Shown here: piece after piece, positions 23,063 to 33,564 of the stretch
Layout: each line of letters opens with the position of its first letter
Numbering within the stretch: the first letter of the stretch is position 1
NCBI GenBank assembly: GCA_964058845.1
Contig: CAXKVR010000006.1
Location: 1-64,000 of the forward strand
DNA: 64,000 bases
Reading direction: 5' to 3'
DNA from: Carex sylvatica
Lineage: Eukaryota; Streptophyta; Magnoliopsida; Poales; Cyperaceae
Made by a program: the position numbers and the translations under genes
Notes under the pieces: model-generated
Told to the model about the DNA's origin: nothing
What the model saw: only the letters and a program-made list of their open reading frames with translations
Databases searched by the model: none

Positions 23063-23479
23063 TCGGTCATTAATATTTTTTTTTTTTTGGTTTTTTTTGC
23101 TTATAAAAAGTCCGTCTAGAGAGAAAGGAGAGAAAGAGAGAGGAAGAGAAAGAAGGAGAAAAAGAGAAGGAGAGAAGAGAGGGAAGAAGAAGAGAAGCGA
23201 AGGAGAGGAGACGCACTGTTCAGGTAATTTTTTTTCTGCAACTTCATTTACGTATTTACTGTTCGTATTTGTATGTAATGTTCATATACGTAATTACTGT
23301 TCATTTACATCCTTGATGTTCACATAATTCATTATTGTTCATGAACTGTTCATATACATCCTTACTGTTCATTAATGTTCATTCACAATTGAAATCAATA
23401 AACTGACAAAATATTTATCATTTACTGTAGTTTATTAACCATGCCTATTGCATTACTGTTCATTATCAATGTTTTGGTT
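23063..23479. other. GA-rich tract followed by repeated TGTTCAT words
   Basis: Positions 23,112-23,205 are almost pure purine (GAGAGAAAG-type). Positions 23,215-23,475 contain about ten TGTTCAT or close variants at irregular spacing. No gene was found. The last bases (from about 23,459) match the arm sequence of the 14-kb repeat. Confidence 0.6.
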
Positions 23480-23487
23480 GCTCCAGG

Positions 23488-25799
23488 TAGGCCTGCTAAT
23501 GGGCTGAATCCAACCCAAAACCCGGTCCGGCTCAATCGACATTCATTAAAGGTCCAATTCGGACTCGGATCGAATATGAAGAAAATAGTCCGGCTCGACT
23601 CGGTCCATTTGCTCGGCTCGGCCCGAACTCGACTCGGCCCGAAATGAGCTCGGCTCGAAACTCGGCTGAAATACATAATTCGGATTTAGATCAAAAGATG
23701 AAGTCGCTGAAATATTGGTTTCGCTGCAATTTGACTTTTGCTAAAATGTTCAAGTACCAAAGCCACACGAACAACAAGCACCAAAAAGAGATAAAACAAC
23801 AAGCACCAAAAAGAGAACTTTATTTATAATTCACGCCAAAAAGAGAATTGCAGTAACAACAAGCAATTGATAAGCGTCCTTCTTTCCCTGATGCCTGGTA
23901 CCAAAACAGTGGTATTGAAACCCTAAAAGTTGTCATATACTCAAACCAGAACTCATGGCATGACCAAGACACCTTGTACCAGTCTCTGGTACCACATCAA
24001 GCCAAAACTCAGCAATAAAATATATGAGTAACTCAACTGGTACAGTACAATGCACTAAAAACAGTGAAATGCACTGTTCTGATGAAACTGGCAATTTTGA
24101 CAAATATAGAGGCTAAATTGCAAAATGAACTTCACAGACAGATAGATAACTCCAAAACACATAGAATAGACACAAATTTTACATTTTTCTGAATTTATTT
24201 CAATTTTATATGATTTTCCAAATTTCAGATTTCAAAAGTTAGAAATATGTATATGTTGTCCAGAAATAAATATACCCTTGACAGCTATATTGGATTTTTC
24301 AAACCCTTAACAGCACTGAAATGCAAGAATAAAAAATATATTCATAAACTACACACTCTGTTGATGAAAATGGATATAAAATTTATCCAAATCTGATCTG
24401 TATGGAGGTCATAATAAAATCTCAAAGTAATTCATAAACAAAATAGAAATTTTCTGCAAAACATGTACAGATATACCCCTGGGTATTAATTAAATCCTTA
24501 AAAAAATGTAAATAAATTTCTTAAAATGGTAAAAATTGGCATGAAGATCTCTGACATACATTTCTTTGATCTCATTAAAACAAAGATCAAAACAATGATG
24601 AACAAAGAACTGTAGCACAAATGCCAAGTGCTTAACATAAGAATTCTAATGCATGATGTGTTGAACTATTTATTTCCAGGTTCTATACTCGACAATGATG
24701 ATTTATGCTTAACATAAGAACTATTTATTTCCAGGTTCTATCAGTGCAATTTTCTGGGAGGACAGCACAAGCTCGAACTCTAAAAATTAGTAGTAATGAA
24801 ATCTTATATACATGCCTTTCTAGTTTTTTTAGTTCGTCTACATATTGAACCATGACAAAAAAGAGCATGTAATCTGATATCTCGCAACTTAAAAATGCTA
24901 GATGAAATTAAGTCAACTCTAAATTTATATGGACCCAATTATGATCAACAATTACCGAAATTCAAATTTACGCCTCAAAATATTATTTAATGCTCCAGCA
25001 CTGATATGTGGAAATACCAGTTTCAGAAGTTGGCGGCTTCAGATCGGCTGTGCACGCGGAATTTTTTTATTTCACCCAGACTTATCTGCATTTGACGCAA
25101 TACAATTGGTTTGAATTAATACAAAGTACTGGTAATCCACACTACACTCATAGGAGACTTGTTACTGTAATTAAAGTTTCAATTTTCAGACATATACAAT
25201 TACCAGTATAAGAAATAAATCATGAATATAGGCCACTGTGCTTAATGGGTTGTATTCAAATCAAATAGGAATACCAGTTGGAGAGAGAGATACCAGTATA
25301 AGAAAAAAAAATGAAATAAATCACGAATATAGGTCATTGTGCTTAATGGGTTGCATTAAAATCAAGTAGAAAAAACTAAAATAAGAAAATCGAGCGCAAC
25401 TTACTGAGATACCAGTTGGAGAGAGAGAGAGCGAGGCCTGTGCGCGAGAGGGAGACGATGAGGAGGCCAGAAACTTGGTAACGAATAGGAGGGAGACGGT
25501 GCGTGCGACGCTGCAACAGGGAGAAGATGTGGTGAGATCGGCGAGCTCGACAGGGAGCAGAACGCGGTGGTTAGGGAGGAGCTTGACAGAGAGACTCCAT
25601 GGGCGAGCTCAACAGAGAAGAGAAGGAAGACTCAATGGATGGCCCGGCTCGGATCAGATCGACTCGGTTAGGGAAACGCTCTCTAATTTCGAGTTCGAGC
25701 TGAGTTTGGACTCAACTCGAATTGAGCTCAGCTCAATTCGGCTCATTCAAGAGCCCAGCTCAAAGCCCATGAGCCGGCCCGGATCGTTTAGCAGGCCTA
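23488..25799. mobile_element. Non-autonomous hAT element, 2,312 bp, inserted in a duplicated segment
   Basis: The perfect 8-bp target duplication GCTCCAGG lies at 23,480-23,487 and 25,800-25,807. The inverted ends are TAGGCCTGCTAA on both sides. Subterminal regions are rich in CGGCTC/GAGCCG words. Removing the element rejoins TTTTGGTTGCTCCAGG to CAAAGCTAAGTCTTTGTCG, the uninterrupted sequence present at 14,090-14,135 and (complement) at 42,960-43,010. The interior has no transposase and no recognisable gene. A 113-codon frame near the right end is made of the subterminal repeat. Confidence 0.92.
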
Positions 25800-26545
25800 G
25801 CTCCAGGCAAAGCTAAGTCTTTGTCGTTAAAGCAAGAAATTATGGGTACCATCTGTTACGATGGACAGATTTACTGAACCTACTAGCTGTAACTTAATAG
25901 TTTCATATATAAAACCGGCTTATAGCCTTTTTAAAAAATATATATAATAAATTCTCTTATTTATACATATGAAGCTAAATCTGTACAAGTTTTTCTTCTA
26001 CCTCTGTAGTATATTACTTTTTCGTTCTATATATTTTTTCTGTGTGAACTTTTTAGACTGATATTCTAAATTACCCTCCACAGCCTTTTATATTGTTTCT
26101 TTCACTAAAGCTGAAACAACAACAGTGTACATAAAAGTCATAAAGCAGTATCTGATGCTGAAATTTAATCTTATCTTCACAAAAATCATAAGCTTTCAGT
26201 ACAAATTCTGATATTGAATCAAGATTCTTTTATTAAAAAACCTTCAATATTCATTCCATATTACATTAAAAAGGAAGAAAAATAACCAACATATTGCCTA
26301 CTACACTAAAACGAAAATCTACAATAAGTTAACCAAAGATGAGTTAGTTTCCCTGCACAATTGTTGACACTATACAATAACATCACAAAAAAAAAAAAAA
26401 AAATAACATTTACAGTTTTGATCCTAAATTTTGTCTATATGAAGCCACGTTCTAAATAAATAAATAAATACTGGTACAAATTTTTTTGAAGATGTATCTC
26501 GTGTCAATCCTAGAAAATAACAACATATCGATTCTTTCATGTAGA
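25800..26545. repeat. Second copy of the 740-bp core found at 14.1-14.9 kb
   Basis: This is co-linear with 14,105-14,880, with only scattered single-base changes and small indels (for example, TGGTTATC-type stretches lost). The copies diverge immediately after CGATTCTTTCATGTAG. The 14-kb copy goes on into the inverted arm. This copy continues into sequence shared with 40.1 and 42.2 kb. Confidence 0.85.
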
Positions 26546-27110
26546 TCAGAAATTTTCCTGTAGCATGGCTGTTTTTATTTCATAAAAATACAATAGCAAG
26601 TTTGAACACATTTTGTAACCTAAAATAATAATTAAAAAAAAATGGCCCCTGAGCTACTGATGGGATTGCAAGTAATGATAGAAGATTAAGTAAAATAGAA
26701 TGATATAATAACAGATCGATGCTTACAAAGTGGAAATGGTAATAGTTCTCCTTTTTTTTCTTTGAATAAAATGTAATGTACATACCGTTTAATGATTTGT
26801 TGAGCCCAGTTTAGGCGTTAAACTAACAGAGTGAAATGGTAATAGTTCTCCTTCTTTTTGACTTTATCATGATTTCCTGCTTCTCTGTAGAGCCTCCTCT
26901 TCCGTCCTCTTTTCTCATGAACTTTTCTAATTTTTAAGCTCTCTTTTCTTTTATTAACAAACTTAGGTTTTCGATCAAAAAAATCTTCTAAGTTCAGGCC
27001 GCACGCCACCTCTGACGTAGCACAACCAAAGTCACAGGGAAGACATAAAAGTAGATTCATGGCCAAATCAACCCAAGTAGCTGATCAATCTTGCCAATCA
27101 CCGCCACCAT
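26546..27110 (-). pseudogene. Copy A of a repeated gene fragment with a basic ORF
   Basis: This segment is shared with about 40,110-40,455 and about 42,235-42,955. The minus-strand frame at 27,066-26,818 (82 codons, MAMNLLLC start) contains CATSEVACGLNLEDFFDRKP and a strongly basic stretch KVHEKRGRKRRLYREAG. It matches the frame at 42,928-42,683 at most positions, with changes. Conservation of the frame in two copies suggests a once-coding exon. I do not recognise the family. A second frame at 26,783-26,580 is also shared, but less convincing. Confidence 0.45.
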
Positions 27111-27689
27111 ACATAATAAAGCTTTAGGGATGTTGTTTTCCTCGGAATAATAACTTGAATGTTTCCTAGTCTTGCAAGAACGCACCATTAGAACCATAGT
27201 GACGAGACTCACGACAAAATCGCGTTTAATTCACGTATTATTCACGTATTATTTTTAGTGATTATCAATTGCCTAGAAATAATATACTTTGATGAACCCC
27301 GTTGAGATGAAGAGAGAGAAAGATAGATTCTATTAACCGTTATTATTATTTTTAGTGATGAGAAGACATTAAAACATGCATTTTGATTTACTTGTGGACA
27401 TATATATGATTTCAGACCAATATATTGTGCTGTCAAATTAAATGACATCTCACACTACCTTTTTCTTTTCTTTTCTGAATGCTTGTTCTTTAAAATGTTT
27501 TGAATCCTTCAATCCTGTTGACTCACTTAAAAATGGAAGAACCAATAAAGTTTCTTTAATCCATCATGACAATTTTCCTTTGAATATCATGCAGTCGTTG
27601 AAGGAACCTTCTCATTTTCGGAAAATACCTTTGACAAGTATTTGTTCTTCTAATTAATATGTCTAAATATTTTCTTTAATTGGTTCTGG
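27111..27689. other. Intergenic
   Basis: A 71-codon plus-strand frame at 27,442-27,657 precedes the formyltransferase exons. It does not resemble that family, so it is not included. No other feature was recognised. Confidence 0.5.
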
Positions 27690-28819
27690 GCTTCTTATTC
27701 GCAAGCTCTCCTTTATTCTTGATGGATCGGCAAAAGAAAAGGCACTATCTCAAGATGACTCTAAAGCTACATTGGCTCCTAAGGTATTTTCTATTTCATA
27801 ACCTAGACAACCTTTTAGCTTGTACGTAATGTGATGTACTTTCTAGTGTTAGTGCATGCAAAATTACCCAGCTTTCACAGTTAATTTAGGCTAGGATCAG
27901 TAGGGGCGTTCAAACTACGGTTCGGTTAAAATTGAATTAAAATAGTCAAACTAAAATTTTATTCAGTTTTAATAAATCTAACCGAATCAACCAAATTAAA
28001 TTTGTCAACCGAAGAAAAAAAAGAACCCGAAGTAAATTTGGACAAAGTTCATCAAGTTGGTCTATATTATTTTGTTGAAGTTGATCAAATTGGTAAAAGT
28101 GTGAAAGTATTGGTGTTAACTGTGACTTGTGTTTTACAAATTTAATTCAAACTTTGATGTTCGTGCATTGACCTCAGAAGAATCCTGGCTGTTATTTGAT
28201 GAAGAAGCAACAGTGTTGCATAACAAGGTATGATTTCAACAAAGGAAAATTAACATCTGATGAAGTTTGATTATAACAAATATCACAAACCAACGTTTGT
28301 AACGGTCACAACTGGCACTGATTAGTCTCATTACCTATGAAGATATTTTAAAATTGTTCGATTTTGGTAAATAATACAAAACCCTGAATTTCAGGTACGG
28401 GCATTTGCTGGTTGGCCTGGGACCCGAGCGAAGATCCAGGTTTCAAATAGTAAAAATAATGGGTTTGATTTGCTTGATATTAAAGTAATTAGCACAAGAG
28501 TGTGTCATGAAGACGTAAAAATAAGCGACAAAGATGAGAGATTGTTTTCTGGAGATGCTTTGCAGATTCCTTGTGCCGGTATCTCCTGGCTTGAGGTGAG
28601 TAATTAAATTGGAATTGCACATGATTATATTTTTTTCTTAACTTTTTTTATTTTTACCTGTTGTTTGTTTTATTTCTAGTATTATATTTCTCAAACTAGT
28701 CTTCTTTTACCCATGCAAAGGTAACTGAGCTACAACTTCTGGGAAAAAAAGGTGACGAGAGCTCGGGATTTTTGGAATGGTTTACGTGGTCAGAAGCTAA
28801 AGAAACAATCACAGCTTGA
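27690..28819 (+). pseudogene. Methionyl-tRNA formyltransferase, 3' exons only
   Basis: Four exon-like blocks: 27,690-27,783 (ILDGSAKEKALSQDDSKAT, ending APK), about 28,170-28,227 (EESWLLFDEEATVLHNK), 28,395-28,595 (VRAFAGWPGTRAKIQ … IPCAGISWLE) and 28,721-28,819 (VTELQLLGKKGDESSG … stop TGA). The VRAFAGWPGT and GDALQIPC motifs are typical of the C-terminal domain of the organellar enzyme, which formylates initiator Met-tRNA. Donor sites after blocks 1-3 and acceptors before blocks 3 and 4 are intact. The acceptor before block 2 appears lost (GCATTG in place of a GCAG-type site). The N-terminal catalytic domain is absent from the window, so this is a truncated copy. Confidence 0.8.
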
Positions 28820-30136
28820 GCTATTAGTATGATGTCTCGAGGATTATTTTATTTGTCATTTTTCGTGTGCAAAATTAATGTAAGAATAATGTTCAATCAT
28901 GTTTTATCAATGAAAAAGATGTCTTGTTTATATTCATGAAATACCTCAGCATTTTTCTGTGAAGGGTTGGGATTCCTTGACAATAGATATGTAGTTTGAT
29001 AATATATTTCGAAATTAAGTTTTAAAAATAATAAACAAAATTATTGACATGTTGGATTCATGAATTGATTGTGTATCAAGTTTCATGTAATTTAGTGTCA
29101 TTTTTTCGTAAAGGATTCTGGTATAATATTTTAAGGGGATGAGGTAAACGGCAAACCAGTTCAGAGGTCCCTTTCATGGTTGATGTCTCAGATTTAATAA
29201 TACTCGGAACATTTGAGAGGTTTCTTATCATCTAAAATTTTACAATAAAATATAGACCAGAGAGGGTTGACTTGGAGCTGTTCCAGAAATAAATAAATAA
29301 TAAATTGTTACATGAATATATACTATTTACCGATGATTTATTTTTCTGTAATATTCCGTTCGTGAAGAAGAATATTTCGACCTCCTTTTAGTATTCAGTC
29401 GGCTACCAAATAATTTTCAATTATTGAACTAGGCTTTGGGCCTTCGGCTACTAAATATTGTTTTAGTTATTGAACTGGGCCTTGGGCCTTGTTAGATATA
29501 TTCTTACTTAATCTAGTAATGAAAAATATAAATATTATGAAAAAGGGAATATGTTTGTATTATAGTGGTACAAATCAAATGAAACTAACAAGTAGAGAAA
29601 GGGAAGGTAGTACAGCTGGTTAGGAAAAAAGTCTTAAGACTGTTTGTTATTCAAAGATCGAGAGTTCGACCAACAGGTTGAGAATTCGATTTCCCCTCAC
29701 AACTTTGCAGCTTGTGCGAAGATTTTCAAAAATAAAATAAAATAACATGTACTATTCCCATTTTTATGTATCCAAAAATGGAAGAGATAATTAAACAATT
29801 TTGATCAAACAATACACTTATATGTCACCTTATCAATTGAGTATTAATTGAGAGAGATTTAGTCTTAATCCATGACAATATGGCATTATTGGTCAAATTA
29901 GATACTAATTGATTACAGTAGACTTAATCTGAGAGAATTAGGTCAGACTCAGTACCGTGAAAAAATGATTAGAGGTGAATAGTAGATGCATGACGGATCC
30001 CATTAAATTAAAAAAGAAGAAAAAAAATAATCCAGGCCCATTAAATTAATAATCATGACGGATCCTATGAGGCATTTTTTCTCATAAAGAAATTTAAATT
30101 TATATAAAATATATTCATACTTACTATATCTTAAAT
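28820..30136. other. Intergenic; tandem duplication and SINE-like remnant
   Basis: At 29,404-29,497 the words ATTGAACTAGGCTTTGGGCC and ATTGAACTGGGCCTTGGGCC form a two-unit tandem repeat of about 45 bp. At about 29,608-29,735 the sequence has tRNA-like boxes (CAGCTGGTTAGG; GAGAGTTCGACC), and its 3' part (ACTTTGCAGCTTGTGCGAAG) resembles the 4.4-kb remnant. This suggests a shared SINE family. No gene was found. Confidence 0.5.
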
Positions 30137-30551
30137 GAGGAGGGTTCAAATGCACTCAAATTTTTGTGCATCCAAATGCACTCTATTTTTCAAATCCTTT
30201 TTCTCTGTTTTCAAAGTCCAAATAGTCAATCCAAACCATTAGATGTGATCTATATATTAATATGTGCTTGGAGATCAAATTTTATATTTTTTGAAATTTT
30301 TTTACTATTTTTTTAGATTGATTGAAAATCACTGTTTTTAGCAAATCTGGACCATAAAAAAACAGCGATTTTCAATAAATCTAAAAAAATAGTAAAAAAA
30401 TTTCAAAAAATGTAAACTTTGGTCTCCAAGCACATCTTAATATATAGATCGTATTTAATGGTTCGGATTAACTGTTTTGACTTTGAAAATGGAGATAAAA
30501 GATAGGATGTATTTAGATGCACAAAAATTTGAGTGCATTTGAACCCTCCTC
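30137..30551. mobile_element. Foldback Mutator-type MITE, 415 bp, perfect 9-bp target duplication
   Basis: The flanks are ATCTTAAAT at 30,128-30,136 and 30,552-30,560. The arms cover almost the whole element and meet around GCAAATCTGGACCATAAA (about 30,340). The ends are GAGGAGGGTTCAAATGCACT and its complement. It lies about 280 bp beyond the stop codon of the GT31 gene. Confidence 0.92.
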
Positions 30552-30834
30552 ATCTTAAATATACATTGAAACAAATTTGATGCTAGCTTCCAGAATGTGG
30601 TGATTCATAAAATGAACATTACAAGCCATGGCAAACACAATAGAAAATTTTATGTTATTCATCAAACGCCAACAGTTCTCTTCTCATAGGCGTCTTAACA
30701 TTAAAACCAACAAAGAAGATATGTCTAACATGGAGAAAAGAAAAATAAATCTAGATAAAATATATATATATATGTCATGAACTCACTGAAATTACACAAA
30801 AAATATAAGCTACTAAAAAAATCAATAATGAAGT

Positions 30835-31922
30835 TCACACATGATAAAGGTGAGAAGGCTTCAACCCCTTTGTAGCATTGAAGTAGTTCAATGTTCTAGC
30901 CCATTCCAAGTTCCCTTTCAACATGTGAATTGCAATTGTCTCCGGTATGAAGTCGTGCCGAAAACATGTATCATCAGACTCTCCTTTGTAGTCGTAGAAT
31001 GTCGGAAAGTTGTGATACCTGTTGCGCCCTTTCTTGGCCGTGTTTAACCAGGATGCCAGTACAATGTCCTCGGGTCCTTCAGTATTGTTTCGAGCTATTT
31101 CTGACTCTGCAATCCATTCTGTAAGGTCCCACGACAGCAGGTATCCCAATCCCGACATGAACGACGAGTTCATCCTGTAATCCATGTCATCTGCTTTGTA
31201 GCAAGGATTAACCAATCCGTAGAACACATCTACCCTAGATTTGTTTCGTAGAGATTCTACCAGATTACCTGCAATATGATCAAATTAGTAACCCTCACAA
31301 GTTAGCTAAGAGGAAAAACAAAAATGATTACATTCTTTTTAGTACACTTTAATTCTCTATCAAAAACCAAAATATAAGTAATTAATAAGATTAATTAATT
31401 ACCTAATCTGAGGTAGGTGTCATCATCACATTTCATTACATAATCATAAGGATGGTCTCTGAACAATGTAGGAACAGTAGAGAAATAGTCATAGGTCTTC
31501 CCTTTGTTCATATTCTCAGTGCAATTGAGGATGATAATATCATTGTATTGCATGATCTCAAGCGCCACGATTATGCGCTGCTCTTCCTTTGACAGACTGC
31601 ATAAAACAAAGCGAACATCCACTTCCTCATGGTGATAGGTGCCGTGTTGCTGGGAATATGCTAAGCGGATGAGCTGGCGCCGCTCATAGCTATCTGCTGT
31701 TGTTAGCACACCAACAAGGATGCGTAGTTCCGGTTTTGACACGCTTTGCATAAGAGAGTCGTCTTCGTCTGATGGAATGGTGGAGTGACACGAGGCCAAG
31801 AAGGTCGGGAGACGAAATTCGGTAGAGTGCATAAGGATCAGATATGTGAAGGCTAGAACAGAAAGAGGGAGGATAATAGAGAGATGAACATTTTGTTGCC
31901 AGAAAGAGGATGATACCTTCAT
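30835..31922 (-). CDS. GT31 family glycosyltransferase (beta-1,3-galactosyltransferase-like), 317 aa
   Basis: There are two exons: 31922-31403 and 31268-30835, joined by a 134-bp GT-AG intron that splits a glycine codon at residue 174. Residues 11-31 form a hydrophobic anchor with a short cytoplasmic N-terminus, as in type II Golgi enzymes. The Galactosyl_T (PF01762) domain follows: ILVGVLTTADSYERRQLIR (about 68-86), DVRFVLC (about 102-108), YDYVMKCDDDTYLRL with the metal-binding DDD at 166-168, and EDIVLASWL at about 240-248. Two asparagines in NSS (207) and NAT (304) contexts could be glycosylated. The enzyme family transfers galactose or N-acetylglucosamine to glycans in the Golgi. The acceptor cannot be read from sequence. 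The protein is a little short for the family but has no break. Confidence 0.88.
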
Positions 31923-32321
31923 TTTGTTGCCAGCTGCTTAATTATATTATAGTCTTCTTTGTATGATAATTTAGTGAAAGCAAGAATGAGTACTGTTTAG
32001 GCAAAAGCAACATGAATGGAGTATGCCATTTCAAAGCTTCCATCAAACAATACATCAATCGAGGTCAAATATTACTATAAAACCATGCATTGACCTTTAA
32101 TTTGGATATTTATAGATGAAAGCTGGCGAAATGTATTCTATATATAGCATCCAATATCATTGAAATTAGAGTGTAAATAATGAAAAAAAAAATGTATATA
32201 CATGTGACTTTATAAACCCAATATAATTTAGAAGTAATATATGCTTTATGCTCCTCTAACCTTTTTAGTTATAACAAATGGTCCTCCGGACTTTTATTTA
32301 TGATAATTGGAATAAGCTAGC
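31923..32321. other. Upstream region of the GT31 gene
   Basis: This 400-bp promoter-side region contains AT-rich sequence (TATATATAGCATCC near 32,138). No specific element can be named with confidence. Confidence 0.4.
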
Positions 32322-32704
32322 ATGCTATGCGTAGCATAGAGGGCCTTCGTGCAACGGCTTAATATTCGACTTTTCAAACTCCTAACGATCGATCCGAACC
32401 GTTCATCTTGTTCTCCATATTAACATGTGTTTGGAGACCAAATTTTACATTTTTTGGAATTTGTTTACTATTGTTTTAGATTTATTGAAAATCGTTGTTT
32501 TCAGCAAATCTGGACCATAAAAAAACAGCAATTTTCAATAAATCTAAAAAATAGTAAAATAAATTTCAAAAAATGTAAAATTTGGCCTCCAAACACATAT
32601 TAACATGGAGAACAAGATGAACGGTTCGGATCGACCGTTAGGATTTTGAAAAGTCGAATATTGAGCCGTTGCACGGAGGCTCTCTATGCTATGCATAGCA
32701 TAAT
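32322..32704. mobile_element. Foldback MITE, same family as 30,137-30,551
   Basis: The arms are near-perfect inverted copies ending in ATGCTATGCGTAGCATAGAG and its partner ATGCTATGCATAGCATAGAG. The inner block GCAAATCTGGACCATAAAAA is shared with the 30.1-kb element, and so is AAACCGTT/GAACCGTTCATCTTG. No clean target duplication could be seen. The terminal 20 bp are themselves nearly palindromic. Confidence 0.85.
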
Positions 32705-33101
32705 AGCATCTTCCATGATAATTATATCTCTAAATTTTTTTTATGTGTGACAATTATCGCTAATTCTTGATCTTACTAATATTATTAATTATGAATATGA
32801 AATGACTATAGTACATACAATTTATAAGAATTGAAAGTCTCAGAGAATCAGCTTTTGATCTAGTAGCAAAGACACACTGCACATGTCTCTCATGTGGACG
32901 GTCATAGGTTCAAAATCCACAAAATGAAGAAATCTTTTATAATATAAACAAGGATTTGAAGGAAGAAGAGTTGATAAGAAGCTTAAATTTCACCTTTTAA
33001 ACCGTCTTTCAAGGATCCTACATGCGCATTTAATTTGTCAACGACTACCAAATTTCGTCTTTCATTTTCTACCATTTTATATCGGGAGCAGGGGGTTGGA
33101 C
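32705..33101. other. Intergenic with SINE-like head
   Basis: At about 32,852-32,925 GATCTAGTAGCAAAGACAC (A-box-like) is followed by ATAGGTTCAAAATCC (B-box-like), as in tRNA-derived SINEs. A similar arrangement is at 8,575-8,640 (TAGTCTAGTGGC; GTGTTCAAAATTCGAA). No gene was found. Confidence 0.4.
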
Positions 33102-33564
33102 CAGAGGTGTCAATGACACCCTTTTACCCGTTTATTCATTTATATTCGTTTATCCGATTCGTATCGTATCTCAAAATATGGATAAAAGTAAGATTTTTTG
33201 TTTCGTTAACTTATTGAATACGATATTTTTTTCTGTTATCTTACCAATTTTTGTATAAATATTTTTTTAAATTAAATTTATATATATTTGTATGAAAATG
33301 ATACATGATACAATAAAATTTTGTATTTTATTAAATTTTCATAATTCAAATTAGTTGTATTCATTCTTTTTTTCTTTTTTTTTCTTGTTTTGAAAAATAT
33401 TTTATTGAAAATACAAATCAAAATATCAATGACACTTTTTTATCTGTTTACCTGACTTATACTGTATTCGAAAAGGCTGATAAAAACAAAGATTATTTTT
33501 TCGTTATCATAACAGATACGGATATAAAAATACCTTCATCTGACGTACCTGTTGACACTCCTAG
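33102..33564. mobile_element. hAT-like MITE remnant
   Basis: The left end is AGAGGTGTCAATGACACC. The right end, complemented, is TAGGAGTGTCAACAGG. The flanks GGTTGGACC and GGTTAGATC may be a decayed target duplication. The interior holds two diverged direct copies of a segment that begins AATGACAC and is rich in CCGTATCG-like words. Confidence 0.5.
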
